DNA of 37,486 nt. Origin: Psychromonas sp. Urea-02u-13 (lineage in GTDB: Bacteria; Pseudomonadota; Gammaproteobacteria; Enterobacterales; Psychromonadaceae). How positions within the stretch are numbered: the first letter of the stretch is position 1; every line of letters starts with the position of its first letter. Below, piece by piece: positions 6,846 to 16,366 of the stretch. Made by a program: the position numbers and the translations under genes. The notes beneath the pieces are model-generated. The model was not told the DNA's origin. It made no database searches and saw only the letters and a list, made by a program, of their open reading frames with translations. The stretch is taken from contig NZ_PJBZ01000075.1 of assembly GCF_002835995.1 (NCBI RefSeq), forward strand, positions 1 through 37,486, given 5' to 3'.

Positions 6846-9347
6846 TTGAGTTGTGAAATTATAAGACTGCGTGATAAAGCGAATAAATTTAATCGCTTAC
6901 GTATTCAATCTGCACAAGTATTAATGGATAAAGAGGAATTGAATGTATTTCAATCATTCCCTCTTCTCTTTCATTTTAATCTACCGACACTACCTGGTTA
7001 TATTAATGCAGATGTTCCTGCGGGTATCTGTCAGTACCAAGTGACAGAAAACGCACATCATCTTATTAACTACTTTCTTAACGCAGACTTACCTAGCTCA
7101 GAACCAACACAGCACGATATCATTGGCATGTACGCCATGGGTAGCACCTCTTCTATTGGTCAATGTTCTGAAAGTGATTTTGATATATGGATCTGTTATC
7201 CACACCAACTGGATAGTGATCGTGTGGCTTTATTAGAAGAAAAGTCTTGGTTAATTACCCACTGGGCAGAAAGCTTAGGTGTAGAACTTAATTTCTTCTT
7301 AATCCCTGACAATAAATTCCGTATCAATAATGATGCAGGCATGACCAAAGACTCCTGTGGCTCTTCACAGCATATGGTTTTACTGGATGAGTTTTATCGC
7401 ACCGCTCTGCGTATTGCCGGTAAGCCTATTTTATGGCGACTTATTCCGATTGAGCACGAACAAGATTACGACCAATACGTACAAGCTTTATATGATGACG
7501 GCATCTTAAACAGTGATGACTGGTTAGACCTTGGTGGATTCCACCGCATTCCCGCAGAAGAATATTTTGGTGCCACCCTTTGGCAACTCTATAAAGGCAT
7601 TGATACCCCATACAAAGCAGTCTTAAAAACAATCTTGATGGAAGCCTATTCGTGGGAATATCCAAAAACAGAATTGGTTGCTATCACCTATAAAAAACGC
7701 TTCCAAACCCAAGAATTCTACGACGAACAGCTTGACCCATATTGTTTAATGCTCGAAAAGGTAACCGATTACCTCACTGAAATTAAAGACTTTAAACGTA
7801 TCGAAGTCGTGCGCGCTTGTTTTTACTTAAAAACAGAAGAGACACTTTCCAAGGTTTGTTATAACGACAACACCGCTTGGCGACGTACTATCCTGAATAA
7901 ATTTGTAAATCGCTGGGGTTGGGTAGAAGAGCAGATCGCCGATCTAGATAACCGTAAAAATTGGAAAGTCAGCGACGTAACAAAAGCCAAAGATATTTTG
8001 CTTGAAGCTTTAATGACCAGTTATCGTAAACTGCTGTCGTTTGCGCGTGATAATAATATTGGAGAATCAATCAGTGCTGAAGATATCGGTATTTTATCTC
8101 GCAAACTGTATGCAGCTCATGAAACATTACCCGGCAAAGTTGATCTTATAAACCCGAATATATCTCCTGATCTTTCTGAGCCTAATTTGAGTTTTATTCA
8201 AGTGCCAGAGGGCCGAAAGAACAAAGTCGGTTGGTATTTGTATAATTGTTCACTTGATACCCATACACTGATTAATACGCCAACCTTAATGTATGCAAAA
8301 TATATCTCTAAGTTAGTTTCTTGGTGCCACATGAATGGCTTATATGAAGAAGAGACTAAGCTTCATCTTTATAACCAAGGCTCAGACTTAGTAGACAAAA
8401 AGCTCAATCTATTTATTCGTGACTTGTACTCTGTTTTTCCTGTCTATGTGCCTAAAGCGAGCAATCAGTCTTTAAGTCAGCCTTGTGAAATAAAGCACTT
8501 AGCTATCTTTTTAAATCTCGAAAAAGATCCAACTCGTCATTGGCAAGATGCTCACGAAGATACTGAAAGTGAAAATGATGACGTATTGTCCTACGGTCAA
8601 AATAATGAGTGCTTGATTGGTAGTGTTGACCTTGTTTACCGTAACTCTTGGAATGAAGTACGTACCCTGCACTTTAATAATAACTATGCAGTGGTTGATG
8701 CGCTAAATACTATTTTAGGAAAAATGCATCAAGATGCAGCGCCTCCTGAACAGATAGACCTTTTTTGTTATAGCCAACATTTTCAAGAAAAAATAAGCCA
8801 TAGCTTTAAAAGCAAACTTGAAGAATATATCCAATTACGTTTAGATTCTGTTACCCAGCGTTCAGTGCAAACACTTTGGACGGGCGGACGAAAATTTGGA
8901 TTTTATTTTGAGCGAACCGGTGTTTCACTGCAGCATCTACAAAGCACAGTCGACATTTACAGCCATATTTCGAAGAAAAAACTTTCCACCAGTGTCGTCA
9001 ATCTTAAAAACACTTTTTTTGAGCAAACAGCAGAAGTCATTGAATCGCATATCAGTGAAGGGTTAATCCAATTCTTTTTTGAAAATTATCCGAATGGCTT
9101 TAATGTCTATATTGCTAATGCAGAAAATGAAGTAGAGAGCTTCCAAAGCTTTGCGGGTAGTAAAGATGATTTAGTACACAATGTGAATCGTTTTTATGCG
9201 TCTAATAGCACTGAAAACAGCAATCTAGAAGATCAAATAAACTTCAACTTACCGCAGTTTTATGAAATTGAGTTAGGCGAAAATGAGCAGTTAGAACTCT
9301 CTTCTTTCAAAAGTAGCTGTAAAGGTGCAGAACGCACGTTACATTAA
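6846..9347 (+). CDS. cyaA: Class I adenylate cyclase
   Basis: The 833-residue cytoplasmic enzyme converts ATP to cyclic AMP, the signal read by CRP. The N-terminal catalytic domain has the nucleotidyltransferase signature GSTSS at residues 99-103 and the metal-binding SDFDIW with aspartates 111 and 113. The C-terminal half is the glucose-PTS-responsive regulatory region. The start codon is TTG, preceded by GTGGG at about six bases. Enterobacterial cyaA also starts with UUG, which keeps synthesis low. The N-terminus aligns well with the E. coli protein (848 residues) from this TTG. It converges on metF. Confidence 0.96.
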   Translation: MSCEIIRLRDKANKFNRLRIQSAQVLMDKEELNVFQSFPLLFHFNLPTLPGYINADVPAGICQYQVTENAHHLINYFLNADLPSSEPTQHDIIGMYAMGSTSSIGQCSESDFDIWICYPHQLDSDRVALLEEKSWLITHWAESLGVELNFFLIPDNKFRINNDAGMTKDSCGSSQHMVLLDEFYRTALRIAGKPILWRLIPIEHEQDYDQYVQALYDDGILNSDDWLDLGGFHRIPAEEYFGATLWQLYKGIDTPYKAVLKTILMEAYSWEYPKTELVAITYKKRFQTQEFYDEQLDPYCLMLEKVTDYLTEIKDFKRIEVVRACFYLKTEETLSKVCYNDNTAWRRTILNKFVNRWGWVEEQIADLDNRKNWKVSDVTKAKDILLEALMTSYRKLLSFARDNNIGESISAEDIGILSRKLYAAHETLPGKVDLINPNISPDLSEPNLSFIQVPEGRKNKVGWYLYNCSLDTHTLINTPTLMYAKYISKLVSWCHMNGLYEEETKLHLYNQGSDLVDKKLNLFIRDLYSVFPVYVPKASNQSLSQPCEIKHLAIFLNLEKDPTRHWQDAHEDTESENDDVLSYGQNNECLIGSVDLVYRNSWNEVRTLHFNNNYAVVDALNTILGKMHQDAAPPEQIDLFCYSQHFQEKISHSFKSKLEEYIQLRLDSVTQRSVQTLWTGGRKFGFYFERTGVSLQHLQSTVDIYSHISKKKLSTSVVNLKNTFFEQTAEVIESHISEGLIQFFFENYPNGFNVYIANAENEVESFQSFAGSKDDLVHNVNRFYASNSTENSNLEDQINFNLPQFYEIELGENEQLELSSFKSSCKGAERTLH

Positions 9348-9354
9348 TAACAAT

Positions 9355-9387
9355 ATCTTCCGCTTATATTGAGCGGAAGATTCTTGC
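9355..9387. terminator. Bidirectional terminator between cyaA and metF
   Basis: A perfect 10-bp stem ATCTTCCGCT / AGCGGAAGAT (9355-9364, 9372-9381) with a 7-base loop lies between the converging cyaA and metF. Short T-rich sequence follows on the plus strand. Confidence 0.7.
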
Positions 9388-9394
9388 TAAGTGT

Positions 9395-10315
<921 letters not shown>

Positions 10316-10317
10316 TT

Positions 10318-10349
10318 AGCTGTCTAGACGTCTTTAATTAAAGACAATC
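10318..10349. promoter_or_regulatory. MetJ operator (four tandem met boxes) of metF
   Basis: Consecutive 8-base units read AGCTGTCT, AGACGTCT (perfect consensus, 10326-10333), TTAATTAA and AGACAATC. MetJ binds tandem 8-bp met boxes cooperatively. The array overlaps the metF -10 and the region downstream of it, so bound MetJ would block polymerase. Confidence 0.9.
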
Positions 10350-10373
10350 TATCTTACTATTAAATTATGTCAA
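10346..10373 (-). promoter_or_regulatory. metF promoter
   Basis: The minus strand has TTGACA (10368-10373), a 16-base spacer and TAGATT (10346-10351). The -10 overlaps the fourth met box. Confidence 0.75.
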
Positions 10374-10434
10374 CAAAACAATTTAAACATGAAATAAACT
10401 AAATATAAGATGAGTTTTATTCAAACAACCAATC

Positions 10435-10450
10435 AGACTTCTAGAAGTCT
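10435..10450. promoter_or_regulatory. MetJ operator (two met boxes) upstream of metJ
   Basis: AGACTTCT followed directly by AGAAGTCT gives two adjacent met boxes forming a perfect 16-base palindrome. It sits just upstream of the metJ -35, implying autoregulation separate from the metF operator. Confidence 0.85.
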
Positions 10451-10452
10451 AT

Positions 10453-10481
10453 TTGCCATCGTCGATAACAATCGTTAAAAT
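10453..10481 (+). promoter_or_regulatory. metJ promoter
   Basis: TTGCCA (10453-10458), a 17-base spacer and TAAAAT (10476-10481), about 35 bases before the metJ start and adjoining the met boxes. Confidence 0.75.
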
Positions 10482-10516
10482 GCCCTTTCTTATACTATGG
10501 GTAAAACAGGAACATC

Positions 10517-10810
10517 ATGTCTAAAGACTGGAACGGTGAATACATCAGCCCTTACGCTGAGCACGGAAAGAAAAGTGAGCAAGTTAAAAAAGTCACGGTT
10601 TCTATTCCTACTAAAGTATTAAAAATACTGACTGATGAACGCACTCGACGCCAAGTTAACAACCTTCGTCATGCGACTAATAGCGAACTGCTATGCGAAG
10701 CTTTTTTACATGCATATACAGGGCAACCTCTACCTGAAGATAGCGACTTGGATAAAAATCAAGAAGCATTAGAAATCCCAAGTAGTGTACAAAGTAAAAT
10801 TAAAAAGTAA
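10517..10810 (+). CDS. metJ: Methionine regulon repressor MetJ
   Basis: A 97-residue ribbon-helix-helix repressor that uses S-adenosylmethionine as co-repressor. The DNA-contacting beta strand KKVTVSIP is at about residues 24-31, followed by the helix with [20 protein letters not shown], characteristic of MetJ. Length is slightly below the E. coli protein (105), with a divergent C-terminus. It is divergent from metF, with met boxes before both genes. Confidence 0.96.
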   Translation: MSKDWNGEYISPYAEHGKKSEQVKKVTVSIPTKVLKILTDERTRRQVNNLRHATNSELLCEAFLHAYTGQPLPEDSDLDKNQEALEIPSSVQSKIKK

Positions 10811-10828
10811 CTATTATTTAGTTACTTT
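10804..10828 (+). terminator. AT-rich hairpin spanning the metJ stop
   Basis: AAAGTAACTA (10804-10813) pairs with TAGTTACTTT (10819-10828) around a 5-base loop and includes the metJ stop codon. It is probably part of metJ 3'-end formation. A stronger GC-rich hairpin follows 40 bases on. Confidence 0.5.
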
Positions 10829-10866
10829 CACACTTCAAATAAATCATCATGAAAATATCACAGTAA

Positions 10867-10891
10867 AACTACCCGCGCGGGTAGTTCCTTT
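10867..10891 (+). terminator. Terminator after metJ
   Basis: A perfect palindrome AACTACCC-GCGC-GGGTAGTT (10867-10886) followed by CCTTTAT forms an 8-bp stem with a 4-base loop. It separates metJ from the small-ORF cluster downstream. Confidence 0.65.
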
Positions 10892-10955
10892 ATATAATGT
10901 AACCTTTATAATCCTTTGACATAAAAAGACTTATTTCATTTCAAGGATTGATAAA

Positions 10956-11183
10956 ATGACAACTTTCCAGTTTTATAAGAAACAAAATGCACTTGTTCAT
11001 ATCGATATCGATACACTTTCCTTCCACAACGAAAAGTTGCAATTGATAGCACAAGGATTTGAACTTATTGGCGATATCGTAGAAGCAGAAACAAGCTATG
11101 CTGCTTTCAATAAATTTAAAGCATTACACCTTCAACAACCTATTCAATTTAATAACAGCCATATCTTTGTAAATATTCAATAA
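10956..11183 (+). CDS. Uncharacterised 75-residue protein
   Basis: I do not recognise this protein. It is small, soluble and mixed alpha/beta, with no signal peptide, membrane segment or cysteine. A good AAGGA ribosome site lies about eight bases before the ATG, and a TATAAT (10907-10912) upstream could be its promoter. It is 19 bases ahead of the zinc-ribbon gene and in line with the M16 peptidase, suggesting one transcription unit of three. Composition is like its neighbours, with no sign of recent transfer. No function is proposed. Confidence 0.7.
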   Translation: MTTFQFYKKQNALVHIDIDTLSFHNEKLQLIAQGFELIGDIVEAETSYAAFNKFKALHLQQPIQFNNSHIFVNIQ

Positions 11184-11202
11184 CTTATCGATGGGGTAGC
11201 CT

Positions 11203-11490
11203 ATGACGTGGTTTATTATCAGTCTCGTAGTCACAATCGCAATAGTAGCCCAGCGCTACTATACCTGCCGTTTACCGGGGAAGAATAGTGATTGGCAAAA
11301 GCTCCCTTTTTTAGCCGAATATCTACTGAAGTACCCTGAATGTAAAATAGATGATGAAAATATTCGTTGTTATCATTGTCAATCAGACAACGTGCTTTTC
11401 CAACCACTCACGAAACACACCTCTCCTCGTTACAAATATGTTTGCTTAAATTGCAAGTGCATGTTATTTAAAAGTAAATTTATTATATAA
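11203..11490 (+). CDS. Membrane-anchored zinc-ribbon protein, function unknown
   Basis: A 95-residue protein with an N-terminal hydrophobic segment at about residues 3-17 and a C-terminal four-cysteine ribbon: CYHC at 56-59 and CLNC at 81-84. The spacing is that of a rubredoxin-like zinc knuckle pair, so it probably binds one zinc ion. The segment between the anchor and the ribbon (about 25-50) is hydrophilic. The first segment is probably a membrane anchor, with the ribbon in the cytoplasm. It lies between the 75-residue gene and the M16 peptidase with short gaps (19 and 32 bases). I do not recognise a named family. Confidence 0.75.
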   Translation: MTWFIISLVVTIAIVAQRYYTCRLPGKNSDWQKLPFLAEYLLKYPECKIDDENIRCYHCQSDNVLFQPLTKHTSPRYKYVCLNCKCMLFKSKFII

Positions 11491-11522
11491 TCCTCAGTTA
11501 CATACCACTTTCAAGGATAATT

Positions 11523-14318
11523 ATGAACATCATTCCAAAGGGCTTTATTGCCTTATTCTCATTACTCATGTTAACAGCGTGTATGACCTCAAGCCCCAAT
11601 CCAGAGAATAGTTTTGCAACTATTACAACAGCGACACTAGAAAATGGTCTCGATTACCAAATTCATGCAAAACAAGACAACTCTCAAAAAATACAACTTC
11701 ATCTTTTTATAAAGTCAGGCTCATTCAGCGAAACAGAGCAACAAAAGGGCTACGCACATCTACTTGAACATATGGCGTTTAACGGCACCAAAAACTTCCC
11801 TAAAAACAAAATTATTGAGCTATTTGAAAAATCAGGCTTAACCTTTGGTCAAGATATTAATGCTTATACGAGTTTTACAGAAACGGTTTACACATTAAGC
11901 GTACCGGCTTCCGATAAAAAATTACTTGGTGAAACACTGCTTTATTTACGTGATGTATTAAATGATATTGAGTTTGACCAAGCTGAATTAGATAAAGAAA
12001 AAGGCGTAGTGCAAAATGAATACCGCTCACGCATGCCGCAAGAGCCTCCTTATTACTTTGCACTCTTTACGGATTACATTGAGGGTAGCCAATACGGTAC
12101 ACACCTACCTATCGGTACCTTAGAAAGCGTTGGAAGTAGCACAGAGCAAGGCGTGAAATCCTTCTACAAACAGTGGTACCGCCCTAATAACGCCAAACTA
12201 CTGATCACTGGCGATGTCGATAGCGTGTTTGCTAAACAACTGATTATGGAAACATTCTCAAGTATTGATAAAACAAAAAATCAACAACTACAGCCAGCCG
12301 TAGATGCGCCTAAGTTAAAAACTGATAGCAAAGCATTCACCAGTAAAATTATTAACTTTTCACAAACAGATCTATTTTTTGAAACGCCCTATTTAGAGCT
12401 TAAAAGCACCGAACAGCTAAGCCAAGCCATTAAGTTGGATCTGTTTGACAGCATGCTTAACTATCGATTAAATGTGCTTAACCGCCAGAGAGCGTTGCCT
12501 TTTAGCGAAGTCTCTTTCAGTTACTTGCCACTGTTGAATAATAAATCATTTAAGAATATTGCCATTAGTTACCAAGAAGGTAATGCCGCAAAATCAGTGA
12601 CTTTTATTGCTCAAGAGCTCGCTCGATTGGGTCAACATGGTTTTAGCCAAGCAGAATACGATCTACAGCTTGAAGCATTACAAGCAAGGCAAGCAGAGCT
12701 TAAAAATAATTACCTTAACCAAAGCTCTGCACAAATCGCGACTCAAGTGATTGACTCATGGGCAACTGGTAATAGGTTATTTACCTTTGAGCAAGAACAA
12801 CAAGCTTACAACACAGCACTCTCAGCATTGACATTAGATGAAGTAAACCAACTCACTGAATCTCTACTTGAAAGCCCTAAAAAACTAACACTGGCTTACC
12901 CATACGGCACTATTCAGCCTAACTTTTTAATGGTCGACAAAAGCTTTACTAAACATTTTAATAAAGAAATAGCCAATACCAGTATTAAAATAGAAAAAAT
13001 GGTCTTACCGATTATAAAAAGAAGCAACAATTTAACACCGGTAAAAAGTGAGAAATTTTATCCAGAAAAGAAAATTACGCAGCTTGCTTTAAATAATGGT
13101 GTTGATGTCATTTTACAAGTAGATAGCAGCGTAAAAAATGCAATTAGCATGAGTTTCAGTGCCCCGGGTGGGAATAACACGTTAATAGCTAAAGAGGCAG
13201 CCGCCAATACACTATTAATTAATAGTTATGCAAATAGTGGCCTTGCTGGTTTATCACCGCAAGCGTTGAACCAGAAATTTATTAGTGCTAAAGCAGGCTT
13301 AGCACCTTATACATATAACAATAGCCATGGTTTCACTATGGAATCAGTCAATAACCCTAAAAGCTTAGAGCTTGTTTTTTCAATGTTATATAGCGCGATT
13401 AATGACGCAGCAATAACACCAAAGATATTTATTCAGGAAAAAAACAAACTCATTGAGCAACAAGAAAGCTTTTTAGCCCAACCCACCAGCGCAACACAGA
13501 TAAAGCTGTTAGAGGCACTCTTCCCAAGCAGTCCTTATCAACATGTATTTAGTGTCGAAGAACTGCAAGCAATACAACAGAGTGATGTTGAAGCGATACA
13601 CGCGCTATTTTTCAGCAGTGTAAATGGTTACAAGCTAACCATTGTTGGTGACTTTGAAATTGATGAAATGAAAAACCTTGTTTTACAATACATCGCACCA
13701 TTACAAGGTGGAAAATTGCATCAGTTTGACCAAAAACCACAAAAACTGATTCAACAAGCGACCAAGATTAATGAGTTTACCAATCCGCAAGACAATGCCA
13801 TTGTGACCTTTGGTGCGGTAACCGATAATAAAAACCAAAGCATTAAAGAAGTGTACCAAGCGGACTTAATGAGACGTATCGTGACTCAAACCTTAAACCA
13901 GCAAGTAAGAGAAAAATTATCACTCACTTATTCTCCTTACGTGTACGTGGCAGACCAACAAGCAGGTAACCACTTTACTGAAGTGTTTATTCAGATGGTC
14001 ACTAAAGTTGAAGATGCACAAAAAACCCAACAAGTCATCGCTGACATCATGAATGACTTTGTCACTAAGGGTATTACTAATGAGCAATTAGTCGACCACC
14101 AGCTTGGATTAACAAAAGGTATGTTATCTAATTTATATAAATCAACGGACAGACAGTGGTTTCTTCACCGAGACCATCTATTAGGCTTTGAATTAGACTC
14201 AACTGAGAATGCACAAACGATTGTTAACAGCATCTCACTTGAAGATATGAATCAGTTCTTCAAAACTTACTTAGATCCCACTAAAACAGTGCAGATGATT
14301 AACCTTCCTCAGAAGTAA
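11523..14318 (+). CDS. M16 family zinc metallopeptidase lipoprotein (PqqL-like)
   Basis: A 931-residue peptidase with two M16 halves. The N-terminus has a lipoprotein signal with lipobox LTAC (Cys20), so it is probably anchored to a membrane facing the periplasm. The inverted zinc motif HxxEH is H79-L-L-E82-H83; the third ligand is probably Glu166 in GVVQNEYR. The C-terminal half carries the second, non-catalytic domain, including the RY-like segment LSLTYSPYVYV. Length equals that of E. coli PqqL (YddC), which degrades imported ferredoxin in some bacteria. Here it lacks the yddA/yddB-type neighbours, so the substrate is unknown. A terminator follows. Confidence 0.9.
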   Translation: MNIIPKGFIALFSLLMLTACMTSSPNPENSFATITTATLENGLDYQIHAKQDNSQKIQLHLFIKSGSFSETEQQKGYAHLLEHMAFNGTKNFPKNKIIELFEKSGLTFGQDINAYTSFTETVYTLSVPASDKKLLGETLLYLRDVLNDIEFDQAELDKEKGVVQNEYRSRMPQEPPYYFALFTDYIEGSQYGTHLPIGTLESVGSSTEQGVKSFYKQWYRPNNAKLLITGDVDSVFAKQLIMETFSSIDKTKNQQLQPAVDAPKLKTDSKAFTSKIINFSQTDLFFETPYLELKSTEQLSQAIKLDLFDSMLNYRLNVLNRQRALPFSEVSFSYLPLLNNKSFKNIAISYQEGNAAKSVTFIAQELARLGQHGFSQAEYDLQLEALQARQAELKNNYLNQSSAQIATQVIDSWATGNRLFTFEQEQQAYNTALSALTLDEVNQLTESLLESPKKLTLAYPYGTIQPNFLMVDKSFTKHFNKEIANTSIKIEKMVLPIIKRSNNLTPVKSEKFYPEKKITQLALNNGVDVILQVDSSVKNAISMSFSAPGGNNTLIAKEAAANTLLINSYANSGLAGLSPQALNQKFISAKAGLAPYTYNNSHGFTMESVNNPKSLELVFSMLYSAINDAAITPKIFIQEKNKLIEQQESFLAQPTSATQIKLLEALFPSSPYQHVFSVEELQAIQQSDVEAIHALFFSSVNGYKLTIVGDFEIDEMKNLVLQYIAPLQGGKLHQFDQKPQKLIQQATKINEFTNPQDNAIVTFGAVTDNKNQSIKEVYQADLMRRIVTQTLNQQVREKLSLTYSPYVYVADQQAGNHFTEVFIQMVTKVEDAQKTQQVIADIMNDFVTKGITNEQLVDHQLGLTKGMLSNLYKSTDRQWFLHRDHLLGFELDSTENAQTIVNSISLEDMNQFFKTYLDPTKTVQMINLPQK

Positions 14319-14331
14319 CTCCCTGCTAAGT

Positions 14332-14356
14332 AAAGCCCTTGTTGAAAGGGCTTTTT
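14332..14356 (+). terminator. Terminator after the M16 peptidase gene
   Basis: AAAGCCCTT (14332-14340) pairs with AAGGGCTTT (14346-14354) around a 5-base loop and is followed by TT, a standard intrinsic terminator. Confidence 0.85.
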
Positions 14357-14774
14357 CAAACAAAAGCATCATGAAAATTGGCATTCATATTTTCAATCGA
14401 AATATGAATGCCATTCAATCCCTAGCACCTTCCTTGTTGATTAAACCTCTGCATGACATTCCTCATCCTGCCTGGGAGTTCATATAAGCCACTTAGCGTT
14501 AAAAATCCTACCTTGTGTTACACGTTCTGCTTATAGGCCTGTTGATGTAGTTAGCTTCCTTGTATCTACCATCACTCTTTCTGTCTAATAAAATGAAACT
14601 GGTTATCTGTTTTTATTCACCATGATGGTCGTTAGCTTTGTGTGTTAGGCGCTAAAGTCTTAAAAAAACATCAGCACTGCTGGCTGTAACAGAAAGGGAT
14701 TAATCGAGGTAAGGTAAGGCTATCTTTAGGCCTTCATTAAAAGACTTGAAAGCATTCTTTTTCAAACGGTAAAG
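14357..14774. other. 418-bp non-coding gap; possible minus-strand small RNA
   Basis: No convincing gene is seen between the converging peptidase and mscS terminators. A perfect 14-bp hairpin with a 7-base loop lies at 14379-14413 (TGGCATTCATATTT and its complement). On the minus strand this hairpin is followed by ATTTTC, so it could end a leftward transcript. In the 150 bases before it on that strand the GGA motif recurs: AAGGAAG, GTAGGAT, GCAGGATGAGGAATG, CAAGGAAGG and TAGGGAT. Repeated GGA is a hallmark of CsrB/RsmY-type RNAs that sequester CsrA. No clear promoter or UvrY box was found, so an RNA gene is only a possibility. Confidence 0.35.
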
Positions 14775-14804
14775 ACAAAAAAGCCCCGCTAAGTGCGAGG
14801 CTTT
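14775..14804 (-). terminator. Terminator after mscS
   Basis: On the minus strand AAAGCCTCGC pairs with GCGGGGCTTT (one wobble) around a 5-base loop and is followed by a run of T. Confidence 0.85.
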
Positions 14805-14829
14805 GATTCATAAGGTAAACAGCAAATTA

Positions 14830-15732
14830 TTAAGCTGGTTTATCCATATGAACATCCATTTGTGGGAATGGAATTTCAATGTTTTCAGCATCTAATGCAT
14901 CTTTAATCGCTTCCATTAACTCGAAACGAACATTCCAGTAATCAGCGCTGTTAACCCAAGGGCGAACAACAAAGTTAACACTTGAATCACCAAGTTCAGC
15001 AACTGCAACTTGTACACCAGGATCTTTAAGAACAAGTGCGTTAGCAGTAACCACTTTCTCTAATACCGCTTTAGTTTGTTGTAAGTTAGCGTTGTAGCTT
15101 ACACCAATCGTTAAATCGATACGGCGTGTTGCTTTACGAGAATAGTTGACGATATTGCCACCTAAAATTGCAGAGTTTGGTACCACTACAAATTTATTAT
15201 CAACCGTTACTAACGTAGTCGCAAAAATTTGTACTGATTCAACACTTCCAGCAATACCCGCTGCGTCAATGTATTCACCCGCTTTAAATGGACGAAGAAC
15301 AATAATTAACACACCCGATGCAAAGTTAGACAATGAACCTTGTAGTGCAAGACCAATCGCTAGACCCGCTGCACCAATTAGAGCAATAAACGAAGTCGTT
15401 TGTACACCGATACGGCTTAATGCTGCAATCACAACGAATGCAACAATAACGTATTTCACCATGTGTGATACAAAATCAACAATCGTGCTATCTAACTCAC
15501 GCTTGGTCAGTACTTTATGGAACCCATTAGAGATGATACGCGCAAACAACATACCAATTAAAATAGTGGCAATTGCAGATACGATATTTAAACCGTATTC
15601 AATGATCAGGCCCTGATTGTTATTCGCCCATTCAACACTGTTTGCCACAACATCCATGCTATTTTCTAATCGCTCACCGATTACTTCACCTGCCTTCTCA
15701 GCAACCTCTGGCACTATATTCTCATCTGACAT
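14830..15732 (-). CDS. mscS: Small-conductance mechanosensitive channel MscS
   Basis: A 300-residue inner-membrane channel that opens on hypo-osmotic shock. Three transmembrane helices lie at about residues 45-65, 88-108 and 113-145. The pore-lining TM3 has the glycine/alanine-rich GAAGLAIGLALQGSLSNFAS typical of MscS, followed by the beta domain (LRPFKAGEYID) and the C-terminal alpha/beta cage. E. coli MscS has 286 residues. It starts 15 bases downstream of slmA and is probably co-transcribed with it, although the two are not usually partners. Confidence 0.92.
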   Translation of the reverse strand: MSDENIVPEVAEKAGEVIGERLENSMDVVANSVEWANNNQGLIIEYGLNIVSAIATILIGMLFARIISNGFHKVLTKRELDSTIVDFVSHMVKYVIVAFVVIAALSRIGVQTTSFIALIGAAGLAIGLALQGSLSNFASGVLIIVLRPFKAGEYIDAAGIAGSVESVQIFATTLVTVDNKFVVVPNSAILGGNIVNYSRKATRRIDLTIGVSYNANLQQTKAVLEKVVTANALVLKDPGVQVAVAELGDSSVNFVVRPWVNSADYWNVRFELMEAIKDALDAENIEIPFPQMDVHMDKPA

Positions 15733-15747
15733 GCTTATCTTCCTTAT

Positions 15748-16347
15748 TTAGCTTTGTTTTAGTTGGTTGTAAAGAAATGCCCACTGAGCTTTAAAGCTCT
15801 GGGTTGGTTTCTGTTTAAATTGCGATCGAACAAACTGGTTCAATCGCCCTTCTACGTAAGCCAATAATAGATTAGCAATAACGGCCTCATCAGCACTTAA
15901 TTTATCGCCATCTAACATTGGCTTTTCACGTAAAATCTGTTTAATTTGCGATTCAAGTTTAGAGAATATGTGCTCAACACGTACTTGTAAGCGTTCATTT
16001 TCTCCCAGTAATGCATCACCGGTTAAAATACGAGTAATGCCTGGATTTTGCTCAGCAAAACCGAGCAAGAAATGTAACAGATGTTCCACTCGAGTAAAAG
16101 TTTGTTTTTGTTGATCTTTAATTAAGTTAATTTGTGTAAAAATGGTGTTTTCAATATATTCGATTAAGCCCTCAAACATACGTGCTTTGCTTGGAAAATG
16201 ACGATATAAGGCAGCTTCCGAGACACCCACTTCGGCAGCTAATTTAGCCGTTGTGATGCGTTGCCCTGGCTTCCCCTCTAACATGACTGCTAAAGCGCGT
16301 AAAATATCATCTTTGCGATTTGTTTTCTTTTTTGTCGCTGTAACCAT
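15748..16347 (-). CDS. slmA: Nucleoid occlusion factor SlmA (TetR family)
   Basis: A 199-residue TetR-like DNA-binding protein that blocks FtsZ ring assembly over the nucleoid. The N-terminal helix-turn-helix includes [19 protein letters not shown], almost identical to E. coli SlmA, followed by [18 protein letters not shown]. The C-terminal domain carries [13 protein letters not shown], also diagnostic. The ATG at 16347 is preferred: AAGGAAG lies ten bases upstream and the protein then aligns with SlmA from its first residues. A GTG-initiated extension to 16395 would run into the dut relic out of frame and is rejected. Order coaBC-(dut)-slmA is conserved. Confidence 0.95.
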   Translation of the reverse strand: MVTATKKKTNRKDDILRALAVMLEGKPGQRITTAKLAAEVGVSEAALYRHFPSKARMFEGLIEYIENTIFTQINLIKDQQKQTFTRVEHLLHFLLGFAEQNPGITRILTGDALLGENERLQVRVEHIFSKLESQIKQILREKPMLDGDKLSADEAVIANLLLAYVEGRLNQFVRSQFKQKPTQSFKAQWAFLYNQLKQS

Positions 16348-16366
16348 TGCTGCTAACTTCCTTAAC

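Noticed and set aside
15146..15616. 156-residue plus-strand ORF opposite mscS
   Set aside because: It is a shadow of the conserved MscS pore region with no independent start signals.
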